Shown in pieces: positions 14,872 to 17,466 of a stretch of DNA of 17,466 nt. A program made the translations under genes and the position numbers. The stretch lies in NCBI GenBank assembly GCA_043748455.1, contig JAYTNF010000003.1, forward strand, positions 1 to 17,466, read 5' to 3'. Position 1 is the first letter of the stretch. Each line of letters starts with the position of its first letter. This DNA comes from JAAFKA01 sp043748455 (lineage in GTDB: Bacteria > Bacteroidota > Bacteroidia > Cytophagales > Thermoflexibacteraceae). Below the pieces are notes generated by a model. The model was not told the DNA's origin and made no database searches. It was given only the letters and a program-made list of their open reading frames with translations.

Positions 14872-15279
14872 TTACATCAGTTTTTCTAAATACGGTTTAA
14901 CAACTTCTGGAATTTCAACGGGATAACCTGTCTTAAAATCGAAACATACCATAACAAAAGTTGCTTCTGCAAAAATAATTTCTTTCCCGTTTCGTTCTTC
15001 AGACATTAAACATTCCAAACTATAACTTGTTGTACCAATTTTAGCGCATCGAATGTAGATGCTTGGATTATCTGTCATGCGAATAGGCGTGCGAAAATTC
15101 ATATTAACATTTGCAACAACAACACCAGTCATTTTCCAATTCCAACCTACAAAATCGGCAAATAAATTGACTCTTGCCTGCTCAAAATAGGTCATGAAAA
15201 CAGCATTATTGACTACGCCAAATTCATCTAAATCTGACCACCGTTTTTCTACTTTTGTTTTAAAAGGATATTTTTGCAT
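14872..15279 (-). CDS. Acyl-CoA thioesterase, 4-hydroxybenzoyl-CoA thioesterase (hotdog) family
   Basis: This 135-residue cytosolic single hotdog domain is of the YbgC/FadM type and probably hydrolyses acyl-CoA thioesters. Residues 14-36 carry the signature: RWSDLDEFGVVNNAVFMTYF followed by EQAR. The acidic residues (D16, D18) and NN are kept, but the usual His of the GHVNN motif is Val22. This variant occurs within the superfamily, and its effect on catalysis is not clear. The length is normal. The gene has its own -7 box and a terminator, so it is a single unit. The substrate is unknown. Confidence 0.85.
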   Translation of the reverse strand: MQKYPFKTKVEKRWSDLDEFGVVNNAVFMTYFEQARVNLFADFVGWNWKMTGVVVANVNMNFRTPIRMTDNPSIYIRCAKIGTTSYSLECLMSEERNGKEIIFAEATFVMVCFDFKTGYPVEIPEVVKPYLEKLM

Positions 15280-15347
15280 ATTTGTTATATAATAGTTATT
15301 ATATTTTGTTGTAATATTTTATTTATGAATTAACGATTTATTTTGCA

Positions 15348-15355
15348 CAAAGTTA
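15348..15355 (-). promoter_or_regulatory. -7 box for the thioesterase gene
   Basis: TAACTTTG followed by TGC on the minus strand matches TAnnTTTG, about 70 bases upstream of the ATG. The -33 box is not clear. Confidence 0.45.
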
Positions 15356-15377
15356 TTTAGTTTTAGTTATTTTTTGG

Positions 15378-15397
15378 TAGGGATAACCCTATTTTTG
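15378..15397 (+). promoter_or_regulatory. Inverted repeat overlapping a -7 box of the metal-binding lipoprotein gene
   Basis: TATTTTTG at 15390-15397 matches TAnnTTTG, about 40 bases upstream of the ATG at 15438. The inverted repeat TAGGG-ATAA-CCCTA at 15378-15391 abuts and overlaps it. A repressor bound there would block the promoter. The dyad loosely resembles DtxR/MntR-family sites (TTAGG...CCTAA), which would fit a metal-uptake gene. The regulator assignment is inference. Confidence 0.4.
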
Positions 15398-15437
15398 TTA
15401 CTATTGTAAGTTATATTATAAAATTAAATAAATATAA

Positions 15438-16355
15438 ATGAATTTACTAACTTTATTATTTAATATTTGCTGTTTGGCAACATTTACAGCTTGCCAAACA
15501 AACACACAGAAACACAATAAAAAACTCAATATTGTTTGTACTACTGGTATGATTGCCGATGGAATTAAAAACATTGCATTAGATTCTGCTCATATAACTG
15601 CTTTGATGGGCGAAGGTGTTGACCCACATTTGTATAAAGCTACGACAGGAGATTTAGAAAAACTATACAATGCAGATATTATTTTTTATAATGGTTTGCA
15701 TTTGGAAGGGCGAATGATACAAGTTTTAGAGAAATTAGGTCGGTTGAAACCCGTAATTCCAATAGCTAATGGCATTGCTGAAACAGGCTTAATTATCGTT
15801 GATAGTGCCTCGCATACACATGACCCACATATTTGGTTTGACGTGAAAAACTGGAGTTTTGCGTTGCGTTATGCCTCTACTCAATTACAAAAATATGACA
15901 GCTTAGATGCCGAATATTATGAAAAAAACACAAAAAAGTATCTTCAAAATTTATTGCAATTAGATAGTATTGTCGAGCAAAAAATTAGCCAAATTCCTGG
16001 TAATCAACGACTTTTGATAACTTCTCATGATGCTTTTAGTTATTTTGGAAAACGCTATCATATCGAAGTACGAGGTTTACAAGGCATATCAACAGCCGCA
16101 GATTTTGGTTTAAGAGATATTTCAGACCTCGTAAAAATCATTGTAGCACGCAAAATTAGGGCTATTTTCGTAGAAACTTCTGTATCTGAAAAATCTATTG
16201 ATGCAGTTGTGATTGGCTGCAAAGCCAAAGGTCATGAAGTAATTATTGGTGGACATCTTTATACAGATGCAATGGGTGCAAGTGGTACTTTGGCAGGTAC
16301 ATATATAGGCATGATGCAAGCAAATGTAAAAATGATTACAGAAGGTTTAAAGTAG
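15438..16355 (+). CDS. TroA-like zinc/manganese ABC transporter substrate-binding lipoprotein
   Basis: This 305-residue cluster A-I (TroA/PsaA/ZnuA) protein captures Mn or Zn outside the cytoplasmic membrane for an ABC importer. The N-terminus looks like a lipoprotein signal with Cys19 (ATFTACQ). The four expected ligands are present: H64 in GVDPHLYKA, H131 in HDPHIWFD, H197 in TSHDAFSYFG and D277 in LYTDAMGASGT. Their spacing is close to that of TroA (three His and one Asp), and the short His-poor loop argues against a typical ZnuA. The usual ATPase and permease genes are not next to it; the following gene is an ATL repair protein 102 bases on. The metal cannot be decided from sequence. Confidence 0.9.
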   Translation: MNLLTLLFNICCLATFTACQTNTQKHNKKLNIVCTTGMIADGIKNIALDSAHITALMGEGVDPHLYKATTGDLEKLYNADIIFYNGLHLEGRMIQVLEKLGRLKPVIPIANGIAETGLIIVDSASHTHDPHIWFDVKNWSFALRYASTQLQKYDSLDAEYYEKNTKKYLQNLLQLDSIVEQKISQIPGNQRLLITSHDAFSYFGKRYHIEVRGLQGISTAADFGLRDISDLVKIIVARKIRAIFVETSVSEKSIDAVVIGCKAKGHEVIIGGHLYTDAMGASGTLAGTYIGMMQANVKMITEGLK

Positions 16356-16372
16356 CTGTAATTTTTTAGTTG

Positions 16373-16410
16373 TAAGTTTTAAATTATTTATATTGCTGAT
16401 AATCAATAAG
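16373..16410. repeat. Possible copy of a dispersed AT-rich repeat
   Basis: The block AGTTGTAA...TTGCTGATAATCAATAA resembles AGTTGTAA...TTGTTGATTATCAATTA at 10684-10718. Both follow a plus-strand gene and contain a TGAT-n-ATCA dyad. In DNA this AT-rich the match is suggestive only. Confidence 0.35.
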
Positions 16411-16457
16411 TTATACAATATGCAATTTATTTCGCATCAATATTTAACATAAATTTT

Positions 16458-16796
16458 ATGCAAGACACTCCCAAAGACAAAGATTTTTTTCAGCAAGTCT
16501 ATGCGGTTGTGCGGTTAATTCCGCATGGCAAAGTATGCAGTTATGGTGCAATAGCAACGTATTTAGGCAGTAAAGGCTCAGCGAGAATGGTTGGTTGGGC
16601 AATGAATCACGCACATAGTTATACAGATATTCCAGCACACAGAGTTGTTAATAGAAATGGCTTATTAACAGGTAAACATCATTTTCCTGAACAAGCAAGT
16701 ATGCAGGAATTATTGGAACAAGAAGGAATTGTTGTGATTGACAATCAAATTCAGGATTTTGAAAAAAAATTTTGGAATCCAATGGTAGAATTGTAA
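16458..16796 (+). CDS. Alkyltransferase-like protein (MGMT fold, active-site Cys replaced by Ala)
   Basis: This 112-residue cytosolic DNA-binding protein is related to the C-terminal domain of O6-alkylguanine-DNA alkyltransferase. The helix-turn-helix region is clear (HGKVCSYGAIATYLGS, about 23-38), with the arginine finger R43 in SARMVGWAM. The active-site motif PCHR reads P59-A60-H61-R62, so it cannot accept an alkyl group. Proteins of this ATL class, such as fission yeast Atl1 with Trp and a Thermus protein with Ala, bind O6-alkylguanine and pass the damage to nucleotide excision repair. The length is typical for ATLs. The ATG start precedes the first conserved helix closely. It is not obviously in an operon. 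Confidence 0.92.
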   Translation: MQDTPKDKDFFQQVYAVVRLIPHGKVCSYGAIATYLGSKGSARMVGWAMNHAHSYTDIPAHRVVNRNGLLTGKHHFPEQASMQELLEQEGIVVIDNQIQDFEKKFWNPMVEL

Positions 16797-16833
16797 AAGA
16801 CAAAAAGCCGTGCATTTAAAAAACGCACAGCTT
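16795..16833 (-). terminator. Intrinsic terminator (minus strand) downstream of rplS
   Basis: On the minus strand AAGCTGTGC and GCACGGCTT form a 9-bp stem with one G-U pair, followed by TTTTGTCTTTT. On the plus strand the same pair is a C-A mismatch and no T-run follows, so it works best for minus transcription. It lies about 165 bases past the rplS stop and may also limit the end of the ATL transcript. Confidence 0.65.
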
Positions 16834-16903
16834 CCCAATCCACTATGAAAAACAAAACAAAAACGTAAAAAAAATTACAAAATTTTTAAATTAAATTTGC
16901 TTA

Positions 16904-16911
16904 CAAAATTA
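16904..16911 (-). promoter_or_regulatory. Possible -7 box between rplS and its terminator
   Basis: TAATTTTG followed by TAAG on the minus strand matches TAnnTTTG with only a weak -33 region. With the terminator at 16795-16833 it would define a short untranslated RNA of about 100 bases. The region is very AT-rich, so a chance match is possible. Confidence 0.3.
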
Positions 16912-16998
16912 ATTTTATCATTTAATATATCAGATGTTAAACTATTATATTAAATGAAAGTTTTTGCTAATATTTTGTATAAGTATCTTTTATATAAA

Positions 16999-17367
16999 TT
17001 AAGCAGTGTAATTACGTCTTTCTTTAATTCTAGCTTCTTTTCCAGATTTGAAACGAAGGTAGAAAAGTCTTGCACGTCTTACAACACCATATTTAATGAC
17101 TTCGATTTTATCGATAGCTGGTGATAAAATAGGAAAAATTCTTTCCACACCTATACCATTAGAAATTTTACGAACTGTAAAAGTTTCGCCACCTGTATTA
17201 TTGCTTTTGCGTTGGATAACAGTACCTTGAAACTGTTGAACTCTTTCCTTAGCTCCTTCTTTAATTTTTACGTGAACATTGATAGTATCACCTGCTTGAA
17301 ATTTAGGTAATGCAGCCCTTCTGTCTGCGGCTAAATCTGTTTCTACAAATTTTAATAACTCACTCAT
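16999..17367 (-). CDS. rplS: 50S ribosomal protein L19
   Basis: This large-subunit protein lies at the interface with the 30S subunit. The 122 residues match the usual length of about 115-120. Recognisable stretches are FQAGDTINVHVKIKEG (about 24-39), RVQQFQGTVIQR (about 42-53), FTVRKISNGIGVERIFP (about 63-79) and the C-terminal RRARLFYLRFKSGKEARIKE. The start is the ATG at 17367. It has a near-consensus promoter at 17408-17439. In many bacteria rplS follows rpsP-rimM-trmD, but here the upstream side is not in the window and the promoter suggests it is transcribed alone. Confidence 0.97.
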   Translation of the reverse strand: MSELLKFVETDLAADRRAALPKFQAGDTINVHVKIKEGAKERVQQFQGTVIQRKSNNTGGETFTVRKISNGIGVERIFPILSPAIDKIEVIKYGVVRRARLFYLRFKSGKEARIKERRNYTA

Positions 17368-17407
17368 GATTATGTATATTTTATTAGATGTCTTTCAAAA
17401 ATGACTG

Positions 17408-17439
17408 CAAACATAGCACAACTTTATTAATATTGCAAC
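17408..17439 (-). promoter_or_regulatory. Promoter of rplS
   Basis: The minus strand reads GTTG, 20 bases, TATGTTTG then C. The -7 box is a full match to TAnnTTTG and the -33 box is close to TTTG. The transcript would start about 35 bases before the ATG. Confidence 0.75.
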
Positions 17440-17466
17440 ATTTTTGAGGTTTTTTATTGAAAATAA

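Overview
The window is low-GC chromosomal DNA from a member of the Bacteroidota, probably Cytophagales-like. The evidence is a giant secreted protein ending in a gliding-motility/type IX secretion (T9SS type B) sorting domain, secreted proteins whose signal peptides end in ...AQ, and promoters of the Bacteroidota form TTTG-N19-TAnnTTTG. Near-perfect copies of that promoter lie before rpiB, tRNA-Ser and rplS. The genus cannot be fixed from this sequence. The region looks like ordinary core chromosome with many intergenic repeats. There is no integrase, transposase, phage gene or CRISPR array.

Layout. 1-5560: a saccharopine dehydrogenase family gene, then a 1237-residue T9SS surface protein with a glycine-rich region and a row of Ig-like repeats. 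5330-6720: two repeat-dense intergenic regions on either side of a lone trpD. 6730-8820: a secreted protein with an internal duplication, then rpiB and a ZIP metal transporter. 8870-11150: a secreted alkaline phosphatase, a divergent membrane-anchored protein with two 83-residue cysteine repeats, and a small lipoprotein. 11490-11575: tRNA-Ser(UGA) on the minus strand with a clear promoter and terminator. 11750-14720: an exported TPR/Ig-like/caspase-fold protein converging on an isolated cas6. A 62-bp perfect palindrome joined to an inverted-repeat element lies between them. 14870-17370: a hotdog-fold thioesterase, a TroA-like zinc/manganese-binding lipoprotein, an alkyltransferase-like (ATL) DNA-repair protein whose active-site Cys is Ala, and rplS.

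Most genes are single transcription units with no shared pathway. The likeliest co-transcribed run is alkaline phosphatase - ZIP - rpiB, although rpiB also has its own promoter. The points most worth following are the orphan Cas6 next to a secreted caspase-fold protein, the 62-bp palindrome covering the cas6 stop codon, the exactly spaced cysteine duplication at 10109-10657, the ATL protein, and at least two families of dispersed palindromic repeats.
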